The notes under the pieces were generated by a model that was given only the letters and a program-made list of their open reading frames with translations, had not been told where the DNA came from and ran no database searches. Positions 36,201 through 44,037 of a stretch of DNA of 64,000 nt are shown piece by piece (position 1 is the stretch's first letter; each line of letters begins with the position of its first letter). The translations under genes and the position numbers were made by a program. Origin of the DNA: Clostridia bacterium (GTDB lineage: Bacteria > Bacillota > Clostridia > Lachnospirales > Lachnospiraceae); contig CAJTFE010000025.1 in the NCBI GenBank assembly GCA_910575725.1, forward strand, positions 1 to 64,000. The letters run 5' to 3'.

Positions 36201-37865
36201 CTGCGGTATCTGCCCTTCTTTCAGATATTCTCCCTTTTCCATGTAAAAGGCGATGCTGTTCCTCACATCCTCCCATGATACAGATGCCTCCGCTGTCCGG
36301 TTTAAATAACTTCCCCTCCAGACGGTCAGACCGTTTTCGTCCGCCCTATACCCGGCTCTTTCCTCCCCTACATAAAACTCGGTAAATTCCTTATGCCTGT
36401 AACTGTTTTTGATATATTCCGTCTGTTTATCCTTATCCGGCTCGAAAAGCATTACCCCGGCAATATCCGGGCATTTATGCACCATAAATTCATCAAACTG
36501 CAAGATGCCTTTCTCTATTTCAGACAAAGAAAGACCGGGCAATGGTTCTCCACTGTCCGGCTCTGGTAAATCCTTATTTTCAGTTTTTTCAGTCGCTCCT
36601 TCACTTACAGGCTGTATACCAGTTCCCTCAGTACGATTTCCTCCGCCGAGTGCCTGATGCTGTTCATCTTCTGAACCCAAAGCATCTGGTTCTCCGCCTT
36701 GAGTTTTTCCGTCACTCCCTCCTGCTTCATCATCTGCCCGGTCAGCAGTTCCATCCTCTGCTCTGCCTGCTCCTGAATGGTCAGAAGATGCTCTTTCAGC
36801 TTCCCTTTCAGCAGAAGCCCGGTGTAAATCCCCTTCTTGTGTTCCTGTAAGTAATTCTTCCTCATCAGTCCGTATTTCGTCAGTGTCCCCTCCGGCTGTT
36901 CGTCCATCTTTAACATCGGTATCAGATAATCCCCGTTCTTCTCGTAAGTCAGATTCATTATTTTTTCCCCTTTCCCCGGCGTTCCCGGTCTGTGTGGTAA
37001 GTTGTATGTCCTCCGTTTTACTTTCACGCTTTAAAGCATTATAGCGTGTGCCAGAGGTATTTGCAAGTCCTTTTTCGACAAAATTTCTTGATGCTTCCTT
37101 TCCGGCGATTTCCCTGTCATACGCCCCGATTGCTTTGCCAATCTCCATAAGCACAGGTTTGGATAAATCGGATATGCTGTCACCGATGTGCGACAGTGTT
37201 TCGATTGTATTAAACTCATGGATATAGGGGAACTGGATTTCCTCTGCCAGCTCCGCATCTTCCATGCCGCACCGCTTTAAAACAGTGTAGGCGATGCTGT
37301 CCGCCAGTGTTTCCCGGACACGGACAGCAATATTCAGTTCGTCCAGTTCCTCCAGAAAACTTCCCTCTTTCAGATATTCCATATCCGAAGCAAGCTCCCC
37401 ATAACAGTCCTGTGCAATCCGGGAAGCAATCTCCCTGATCCTGTCCGTAAACCCGGCTTCTTTGTCAGTGTCCCCGTAAATCCCTTCCAGACGGTCAAGC
37501 ACCGCTTCCTGATGTTCCCCCTTCATCTCCCAAAGCCTGGGGAAACGCCCGATGCGCCTTGCCTTATGCACGTCCGATATGTCAAAGACGTACCGCAGTC
37601 CGGTGTTGGGACTCCCTTCTTCATCAAACAAGGCGATACCCTTTGCCCCTTTGTTTACCCAGCAGTGCATTTTTTCATTCCATATCTCTATGGAAGCACA
37701 GGCTGTAGCATCCGGTCTTTGGGCATAGATAAGGAGCTGGTCTTTGAACGGGTATTTGTAGAGCCTTGATGCTGTGTTCAGATATTTCTTCCAGCTTTCT
37801 TCATTTCTCGTCACTTCCCTTGATGTTTCTGCGGAAAGTATGGAAATTAAGTCATATTTTCTCAT
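30236..37865 (-). CDS. Giant helicase/DNA methylase, exon 1
   Basis: About 2543 residues. They comprise an N-terminal ArdC-like region (about 1-130), long acidic low-complexity stretches (about 290-440 and 1040-1400) with LPD/TnpV-like domains between, an N6-adenine methylase domain (near 1490-1720, GNVPFG in place of NPPF) and the first RecA-like half of an SNF2 helicase with Walker [13 protein letters not shown] (near 2175) and [10 protein letters not shown] (near 2340). Joined with exons 2 and 3 the protein would be about 3075 residues. Such proteins are standard in Tn1549-like ICEs, probably acting on transferred DNA. Between DNM (2521) and the intron there are 19 extra codons not expected from relatives. 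Confidence 0.88.
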
Positions 37866-37899
37866 GGTAAACCTCCATTTCCTGTTTATTGTTTTTTGG

Positions 37900-37936
37900 C
37901 AATAAAAAAGGCGGCTATGGTTCGTTCATAAGCCAT
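37900..37936 (-). terminator. Leader hairpin before helicase gene
   Basis: Minus-strand stem GGCTTATG/CATAGCC (arms 37927-37934 and 37913-37920) is followed by a T-run (CCTTTTTTATT), 45 bp upstream of the helicase start. It could be an attenuator. A GGAGG ribosome site lies between it and the ATG. Confidence 0.55.
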
Positions 37937-38005
37937 TGCCACCAGTGACGGTAAACTTTATTCAATTTTTGTCTGCTCCTTTCCTCCACTGATTCTTCAT
38001 ATAAG

Positions 38006-38037
38006 AAAAGCACCTAAGATTTCTCCTAAGTGCATTT
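38006..38037 (-). terminator. Terminator after HEPN gene
   Basis: The minus-strand stem of nine pairs (arms 38025-38033 and 38010-38018, with G-U pairs) is followed by TTTTC just past the HEPN stop codon. Confidence 0.6.
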
Positions 38038-38055
38038 TCTTTAAATTCCATTTTC

Positions 38056-39513
38056 TTAAAAAATCTTATGAATTACTCGCTTTATTGCATCATGTGAAAT
38101 TCCAGTATTATCCAAAATCATAACATATATCATACATCTGGCTAACTGATATGTATAGGCGTGAATATCCTCTAAGTCTTTCGGGTGTCCATGTCCTATT
38201 TCATTTCGCATCTTAGAAAATATCTGACCTAAATTGCTATTTCCTTCAAAATGGATTTTCATTCTCTGTGCTAACATCTTCTTATAATCATTTAAAATAT
38301 CTGAGTATTTCTTTAGCACATTATTGAATTGTTCCTCTAAGGAAAAATCTATTTTATCAAGGTCATCTAATATTTTTTTCGCATAATTTTCAATTTTTTC
38401 CTTCTTTTTCTTTGATGTCCGTTGCTCTTTTAATTCATCGGCAGCACTTTCAAAGTTCTTCTTAATATATTCCAATAATTCCTCTCTTAAAGAATCGCTT
38501 TCCTCCTGATCCACTAATTTACAGGATTCGTCAATCACCACATCATTTGCTAACTGTTTTATTTGCTGGAACTCTGCATTAGTTTCCATTTTTGTTTCTT
38601 GTGTACGGTCATACTCTCCTTCAAAACTTAATGCACATTCTAAAAAACTTGTATGAGTTAAATCCTTATACTCCGTATCATTATCTGGAACAAATAACTC
38701 ATCAGAAGTATCTTTTTGACGCCTCTCTGCAATATATTGAAAAAGTTCTCCAAATTTATCTCCAACATCCCTTGTAAGAATTGTATTCAATTCAGAATTT
38801 GTATACTCACCTCTATCTATCGTTCTGAAATAAACAATCCCTGTTTTTTCAAATTTTTTATCTCTGTTTCTCTTATAAATCTTAATATTATCAAACTTAA
38901 TATTTCGGCGGAAACTCAAAAATTTCATAAAATCAAATACCCACAAATAACAGTCTGGTATTATATCAATTCCAACCGATTCTTTAAAATCAATATAAAA
39001 TTGTGGCGTACAAGTACCTATATTGCGTTCTCCCCACCTTTCATTATAATAAATAGCGTAGTCGATTCCTACTTCACATAAAATCCCATTAACTATTGCC
39101 GGATATTTTGTATTTATTTCATTCCAATATCGAGGTTCTTTTGCATATAAGCGCTCACTCCAATCTATCCCATTATCAATCTTCTTCATCACATTAGCAC
39201 TACCGCCAGCAAATACATCTATCGGCTTTCCAGTAAACATGATCCTATCAAATTGTGAAAGATCATCTGGCGGATTATTACCGCTCGAATAAATATATCC
39301 TTTACACGAGATGCTTCTCCCATTATATATACAACCGAACATTTTAAAATTATAATTATTAAAAAGATAACCCTCAACAATATCCTTCTCTATCCTTTCA
39401 TGTTGCAAGCAAAAAAAGTGTTCTTCATCTACTATAATCTTAAAATCCTTATGATTCTCTGAAATAAAACGTATTTCATTTTCCTCAAGTCCACTCAAAT
39501 ATCCTTCTAACAT
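38056..39513 (-). CDS. ApeA-like HEPN protein, candidate anti-phage RNase
   Basis: This 485-residue protein has an N-terminal region (about 1-250) with 'GYLFNNYNFKMFGCIYNGRSI' and 'LWVFDFMKFLSFRR', reminiscent of the ApeA N-terminal domain. A coiled middle part and a C-terminal helical domain with RNEIGHGHP near 437 follow. R-x4-H is the catalytic motif of HEPN ribonucleases; ApeA-type HEPN proteins cause abortive phage defence. The ATG at 39513 has GGGAGGT upstream. The gene is AT-rich, has its own promoter and terminator, and sits between two conserved backbone genes (helicase and HTH), so it is cargo. Function is inferred from the motif and context. Confidence 0.72.
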   Translation of the reverse strand: MLEGYLSGLEENEIRFISENHKDFKIIVDEEHFFCLQHERIEKDIVEGYLFNNYNFKMFGCIYNGRSISCKGYIYSSGNNPPDDLSQFDRIMFTGKPIDVFAGGSANVMKKIDNGIDWSERLYAKEPRYWNEINTKYPAIVNGILCEVGIDYAIYYNERWGERNIGTCTPQFYIDFKESVGIDIIPDCYLWVFDFMKFLSFRRNIKFDNIKIYKRNRDKKFEKTGIVYFRTIDRGEYTNSELNTILTRDVGDKFGELFQYIAERRQKDTSDELFVPDNDTEYKDLTHTSFLECALSFEGEYDRTQETKMETNAEFQQIKQLANDVVIDESCKLVDQEESDSLREELLEYIKKNFESAADELKEQRTSKKKKEKIENYAKKILDDLDKIDFSLEEQFNNVLKKYSDILNDYKKMLAQRMKIHFEGNSNLGQIFSKMRNEIGHGHPKDLEDIHAYTYQLARCMIYVMILDNTGISHDAIKRVIHKIF

Positions 39514-39562
39514 ATAACCTCCCATAATATTTATATCTATTTTTAGCTAACGTATTATGGAA

Positions 39563-39591
39563 ATTATACCACCCTATCAGTTGTAACTCAA
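39563..39591 (-). promoter_or_regulatory. Promoter of HEPN gene
   Basis: TTGAGT (39586-39591) and a perfect TATAAT (39563-39568) on the minus strand have a 17-bp spacer, 50 bp upstream of the HEPN start codon. This supports independent expression of the cargo gene. Confidence 0.7.
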
Positions 39592-39618
39592 TTTCTTCTC
39601 AGAATATTTCACATTTCA

Positions 39619-39647
39619 GTTGTAGGGTACTTAACGAACCCTACAAC
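39619..39647. repeat. Perfect 10-bp inverted repeat
   Basis: GTTGTAGGGT (39619-39628) and ACCCTACAAC (39638-39647) form a dyad directly after the HTH gene stop and upstream of the HEPN promoter. It may be a terminator without a T-run, or an operator. Confidence 0.5.
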
Positions 39648-39657
39648 CTACTATCAA

Positions 39658-39993
39658 TCACTCATAGAAACCATGTTCCTCAATGCCTTTTTCCAGAATA
39701 GTATGTATCAGTTCTTCCAGTTCCACACCGTTTATCTCACTGACCACAATCAGCTTTGCAAGGGTATCTTTCTGTACGGATATGGCATACTGTTCCTCAT
39801 CGGCACGAAGTTCATGGACGCAGATGCCAAGTCCGTCCGCAATCCGGCACACCACGCCAAGCTCCGGCTCTCTGATGCCCGCCAAAACATCCATAATCGT
39901 CCTCTCCGGCACTCCTGACATTCTGGAAAGCTCCACAATGCTGATTTCTTCCTCTTTCATCACGTTTAATAACTTATCCCCGGTTGTAAACAT
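39658..39993 (-). CDS. HTH-domain ICE protein
   Basis: This 111-residue protein has an XRE-like helix-turn-helix (about 5-60: 'GDKLLNVMKEEEISIVELSR' then 'PERTIMDVLAG') and a C-terminal helical region ending 'EKGIEEHGFYE'. Start is the ATG at 39993 with GGGAGGAAAAA upstream. It lies 13 bp after topB on the same strand. Probably a backbone regulator. Such small HTH proteins recur at this site in related elements. Confidence 0.72.
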   Translation of the reverse strand: MFTTGDKLLNVMKEEEISIVELSRMSGVPERTIMDVLAGIREPELGVVCRIADGLGICVHELRADEEQYAISVQKDTLAKLIVVSEINGVELEELIHTILEKGIEEHGFYE

Positions 39994-40006
39994 ACTTTTT
40001 CCTCCC

Positions 40007-42127
40007 TTATTTTTTCTTCCCGCCAGAAGATTTCTTTTTCGGAAACTCCATGACAAACTTAAACTGTACCCCGCTTTTTTCTTCCCCGTCTTTGGTATAG
40101 CTATATTCTTCTGTCCCGCTCGGAATGATATAGGCATCATAGGGCTTGCCCGCTTTGCTCTTTAACCCTTTTAACAGGATTTTCTTTCCAGCAAGCATAT
40201 CCTTCACCTGTGCATCGGTAAGGACAGCACCCATTATCCGGCTCACGTTCATACCGCATTTTTTCATGCAGTACGCACCGAATTTTCCTTTTACCACCTG
40301 ACCGCCGCAATTCGGGCATACCCCAAGAGCCGCCTGTTCCTGTGCGCACATCTTTTTCTGCTCGTCACTGACCTCATGGTAGGTGTGTATCAGCTCCGAC
40401 ACCATATTTTCAATGTCCGCCATGAAGTCCTCCATAGGAAGCTCCCCTTTCGCTACCAGTGTCAGAGCATTTTCCCAATCGGCGGTAAGTTTCGGGGACT
40501 TCACCACATCCGGCAGCACCGTAATCAGTTTCAATCCGTCCTCTGTTGGTATGATCTGCTTTTTCTCACGCTTTACAAAGCCGTCCTTGACTAACTTCTC
40601 AATAATGTCCGCCCTTGTCGCTGGCGTACCCAAGCCTTTCCTCTCCACGTCATCGCCCATATCTTCCGCCCCGGCACGTTCCATTGCGGATAATAATAAA
40701 TCTTCCGTAAAGCGCTTCGGCGGGGAAGTGAAATGCTCGCTGATTTTGGTCTGCACACCGTCAAACACCTGTCCTTCTGAAAGCTCCGGCAGCTTCTTTT
40801 CCTCTTTTTCTTCTTCCGTATTCCCGGAGATTTTAAAGGAACGCTTAAAGGCATCTTCAAAGGACTTCCACCCGTTATGCGTGACAGACTTCCCGGAAAC
40901 CGCAAAAGTGTGTCCGTTACAGGAAAACTCCGCTTTGACTGTTTCATACAGATGCTTCTCCCCGGTGGCGCATAACAGGCGGTTCGCAATCAGGGATAAA
41001 ATTTTGCGCTCCGTTTCCGGCAGTGCTGCAAGGTCAGCTTTCCCTATCTCCATTGTGGGGATAATGGCGTGGTGGTCTGTCACTTTTTTGCTGTTCAGAA
41101 TCCTTTTTATATCTGGGCTGGACGTTTTGTTTTCCTCAAACATGAGGGAGCTGAACACCGCTTCAATTACACCTTTTGCGGTCTGCCCCATATCATCGGA
41201 TAAGAACTGGCTGTCCGTTCTCGGATATGTGGCTAACTTTTTCTCATAAAGGCTCTGTGTGTACTCTAAGGTCTGCTTTGCGGTGAAACCAAATAAACGG
41301 TTCGCATCCCTCTGGAGGGTGGTAAGGTCATAGAGCTTCGGCGGCATGGCTGCTTTTTCCTCTTTTACAACAGACATGGTAAGAGCCTGCCCGTTCCGGC
41401 AAGCTCCCACAATTTCATCTGTTTTCTTTTTGTCATCCATGCGCCCGGTGGCGGCATCTATCCCATCCATCAGGATATGCGCCATGTAATATGTTTCCTT
41501 CTGGAAATTCATAATCTTTGCTTCCCGATCTACCAGCATCGCAAGGGTGGGTGTCTGCACCCGCCCCACCTTTAAAACCTTTCCGCCATACAGGACAGTG
41601 AACAGCCTTGTACCGTTGATGCCCACAAGCCAGTCCGCTTCCTGCCTGCACAGTGCGGAATGGTACAGGTTATCGTAATCGCTCCCCGGCTGTAAATTCT
41701 CAAACCCTTCACAAATGGCGGTTTCCTCCATTGAGGAAATCCACAGGCGTTTGATTGGCTTGTCACAGCCTGCCATTTCATACACCAGACGGAAGATAAG
41801 TTCCCCCTCCCGTCCGGCGTCTGTTCCACAAATCACAGCCGACACGTCTTTCCTGTGCATCAACTGGTACAGCACGTCATACTGCGCTTTTGTGTCCGGC
41901 TTCACCTCATACTGCCATTTTTCCGGCTTGACGGGAAGGCTCTCATACGTCCACTTTTTCCACTGTTCCCCGTAGCTTTCCGGCTGTGCCAGTTCCACCA
42001 GATGCCCCACGCACCAGCTCACAATATATCCGTTCCCCTCCATATATCCGTCACTGATTTCCGATGCGCCGATCACGTCCGCAATGCTCCTTGCAACACT
42101 CGGTTTTTCCGCTATCACTAACTGCAT
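40007..42127 (-). CDS. topB: DNA topoisomerase III
   Basis: This 706-residue type IA topoisomerase has a TOPRIM domain (about 1-145: 'VIAEKPSVARSIADVIG', 'CGTDAGREGELIF'), the catalytic Tyr in ATYPRTDS (near 305) and a C-terminal zinc finger (CPNCGG ... YCMKKCG, about 610-630). It relaxes and decatenates DNA and is a standard gene of Tn1549-like ICEs, presumably used during transfer replication. It abuts the DUF4366 gene (stop and start separated by zero bases). Full length and intact. Confidence 0.95.
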   Translation of the reverse strand: MQLVIAEKPSVARSIADVIGASEISDGYMEGNGYIVSWCVGHLVELAQPESYGEQWKKWTYESLPVKPEKWQYEVKPDTKAQYDVLYQLMHRKDVSAVICGTDAGREGELIFRLVYEMAGCDKPIKRLWISSMEETAICEGFENLQPGSDYDNLYHSALCRQEADWLVGINGTRLFTVLYGGKVLKVGRVQTPTLAMLVDREAKIMNFQKETYYMAHILMDGIDAATGRMDDKKKTDEIVGACRNGQALTMSVVKEEKAAMPPKLYDLTTLQRDANRLFGFTAKQTLEYTQSLYEKKLATYPRTDSQFLSDDMGQTAKGVIEAVFSSLMFEENKTSSPDIKRILNSKKVTDHHAIIPTMEIGKADLAALPETERKILSLIANRLLCATGEKHLYETVKAEFSCNGHTFAVSGKSVTHNGWKSFEDAFKRSFKISGNTEEEKEEKKLPELSEGQVFDGVQTKISEHFTSPPKRFTEDLLLSAMERAGAEDMGDDVERKGLGTPATRADIIEKLVKDGFVKREKKQIIPTEDGLKLITVLPDVVKSPKLTADWENALTLVAKGELPMEDFMADIENMVSELIHTYHEVSDEQKKMCAQEQAALGVCPNCGGQVVKGKFGAYCMKKCGMNVSRIMGAVLTDAQVKDMLAGKKILLKGLKSKAGKPYDAYIIPSGTEEYSYTKDGEEKSGVQFKFVMEFPKKKSSGGKKK

Positions 42128-43789
42128 TTAGTCATCCTCCCCTTCTTTATCTTCAAAGAAATCATCCTCACTGCCCTCGTTTTCCTCATCATCGTCATAT
42201 TCTTCTTCCTCGTCCTCCTCATCATCGTCCTCGTCAAGAAATTCCTCTTTCTTTTTCCGGACTACTTTGAAATAATAGCCGCCGCCAATAGCTGCAACTG
42301 CCACAATCCCAAGAATGATATAGGTTGCCGCCGGGTTTTCTTCTGGTTTCTCCAGCTCAGGTTCTTCGGTGTTTTCCCCCTCCCCGTCCTCTGTGGGTTC
42401 TTCCGTAGGTTCTTCCTCCTTCCCCTGTTCCCCGTTGTTATTGGGAAGTGCGCCCTCCGTCACAGGGATTGCGGACTCCAGCGCAGCGGAATTTTTCGGT
42501 AAGGTTTCGCTGTTGTCCGCTGTCACGTTCAACAGGTCATTTTCCGTAACTTCCGTCAGGAAATACACCATTTCTTCCTCCCCGTCCCGGTCAATGATAA
42601 GGTAGAACACTTTTTCCGATGCGGTCTGGATTGTATAAAATTCCTTTCCCGTTTCGCTTTTCTCCTTTTCCCCGGATTCCTCTTTTTTCTCCGATGCCGC
42701 CGCTTCCGCCATTGCCTGCTTTTTCTGCTCTGCAAGGTTGTTTTCGGAAACGGTGTTCCCGTCACTGTCCGTCTTGGTATGCTCCGTCACCTGTGCGGTG
42801 GCGGAGGAAGGCTTGGTAGCCTGTGCGTTCACCGGGAGCTGCTCTGCCGGGTTCTTCTCGTTCCCGTCCTCTTTTTCCGGATCGGTGTAATACGGGTTGG
42901 CTGTTTTGTAGACCTCCGACATATTCCCGGCGTTATCCATTGCGGAAATGGTAAAATACTGGTAGCCTGCGTCAAACTGTTGCAGACGGATATTCAGGAC
43001 ACCGTTTGTAAGCTCCGTAAATTCATACCCGTTCACATACACCGCCTTGATGCCGGAATCCGTATCATGCGCCTGTATGGAGAGCAGACCGTCGCTGACC
43101 GCAGCGTTTAAGGTAGGCTTCGTGAAATCAAAGCATTTCATATAGCGGTTTTTCTCATAGGTTTTTCCCTTCTGGTCTGTCACAAGCACATAGACGGTGG
43201 TATTCTCCGAAATCTCTACATACATATCCTCTGTTACGTCTGTCCAGCTCCCATTCTGTGCCACTTTCGCCTGCACTGTCTTTATGGTGAAGTTGCCGGA
43301 ATGTGCCACGTCCTCTATGGAGATATGTACCTTTGTGGTGTCATTGTGCCACCCGGACGGAGTGGAGATTGTGACCTTTACATTCGGGTTCACATACTCG
43401 CATAAGCTGTAATCCTCTTTGCAGACACCGCAATCCTTATCCGTAACATACTGTGTGCATTTCTCTTTACAGGTACATTCCGGTTCAGGTACTTCGTTCC
43501 CGGATACCGTACCGCTTTCCGTTTCTTCCTCATTACTGCCGGACTCGGTTTTTGTTTCCCCGGTTTCATCCTCCCCATTCTCTAAATTTTCCCCGGTTTC
43601 AGTGCTTTCCTCTGCTCCGGCGGTTTCCTCTGTTTCCCCTTCGGTATTGTTTTCCTCCGTAAGCGCACCCTCCGCATAGGCATCTACCGTATTCCCACTG
43701 TTCGCCATAAACGCCCCTATGGGCATACAGAACAGCAATGCCGACAAGAACAGCGACACCGCCGCCCTAACTGATAACTTTTTCTTCAT
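42128..43789 (-). CDS. DUF4366-type surface protein
   Basis: This 553-residue protein has an N-terminal signal (MKKKLSVRAAVSLFLSALLF), a Thr/Glu-rich stretch, a Cys cluster (CTCKEKC ... DCGVCKEDYSLC, about 105-130), two Ig-like beta regions (about 135-290), a Glu-rich linker, one membrane helix (about 485-505) and a very acidic cytoplasmic tail. It belongs to the CD1107-type proteins of clostridial ICEs, likely a cell-surface component of the mating apparatus. It overlaps the DUF4315 gene by 23 bp. Confidence 0.85.
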   Translation of the reverse strand: MKKKLSVRAAVSLFLSALLFCMPIGAFMANSGNTVDAYAEGALTEENNTEGETEETAGAEESTETGENLENGEDETGETKTESGSNEEETESGTVSGNEVPEPECTCKEKCTQYVTDKDCGVCKEDYSLCEYVNPNVKVTISTPSGWHNDTTKVHISIEDVAHSGNFTIKTVQAKVAQNGSWTDVTEDMYVEISENTTVYVLVTDQKGKTYEKNRYMKCFDFTKPTLNAAVSDGLLSIQAHDTDSGIKAVYVNGYEFTELTNGVLNIRLQQFDAGYQYFTISAMDNAGNMSEVYKTANPYYTDPEKEDGNEKNPAEQLPVNAQATKPSSATAQVTEHTKTDSDGNTVSENNLAEQKKQAMAEAAASEKKEESGEKEKSETGKEFYTIQTASEKVFYLIIDRDGEEEMVYFLTEVTENDLLNVTADNSETLPKNSAALESAIPVTEGALPNNNGEQGKEEEPTEEPTEDGEGENTEEPELEKPEENPAATYIILGIVAVAAIGGGYYFKVVRKKKEEFLDEDDDEEDEEEEYDDDEENEGSEDDFFEDKEGEDD

Positions 43790-44027
43790 TTCCTGCCATC
43801 TCCTTTGCGTTTTCTTTTTCTTCCAATAACTTCAAAATCTCGTCCTCGCTGAATTTGATAAGTAATTGCAGCTTCTCGGACGAGATTTTATGCTTTTCGA
43901 TAATATCCATTTTTTCGGCTCTTTCCGCCATGCGCTTCTGTTCTTCCAAATCCTTCTTTTTTGCCTGTAAGGATTCAAGCTGCGCATCCACTTTGGAAAG
44001 CTCCTTTTCAATGCGTTCCTTTGTCAT
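43767..44027 (-). CDS. DUF4315 coiled-coil protein
   Basis: This 86-residue protein is highly charged and helical ('IEKELSKVDAQLESLQAKKK', then 'SSEKLQLLIKFSEDEILKLL'), the DUF4315 family found in ICE conjugation operons. AAGGAGG lies 7 bp before the ATG, and the gene overlaps the next one. Its role is not established. Confidence 0.85.
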   Translation of the reverse strand: MTKERIEKELSKVDAQLESLQAKKKDLEEQKRMAERAEKMDIIEKHKISSEKLQLLIKFSEDEILKLLEEKENAKEMAGNEEKVIS

Positions 44028-44037
44028 AAATGCCTCC

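Noticed and set aside
40140-42120. Long plus-strand frames opposite topB and other backbone genes
   Set aside because: They mirror the codon structure of the real genes (GC-rich third positions) and show no family motifs or ribosome sites.
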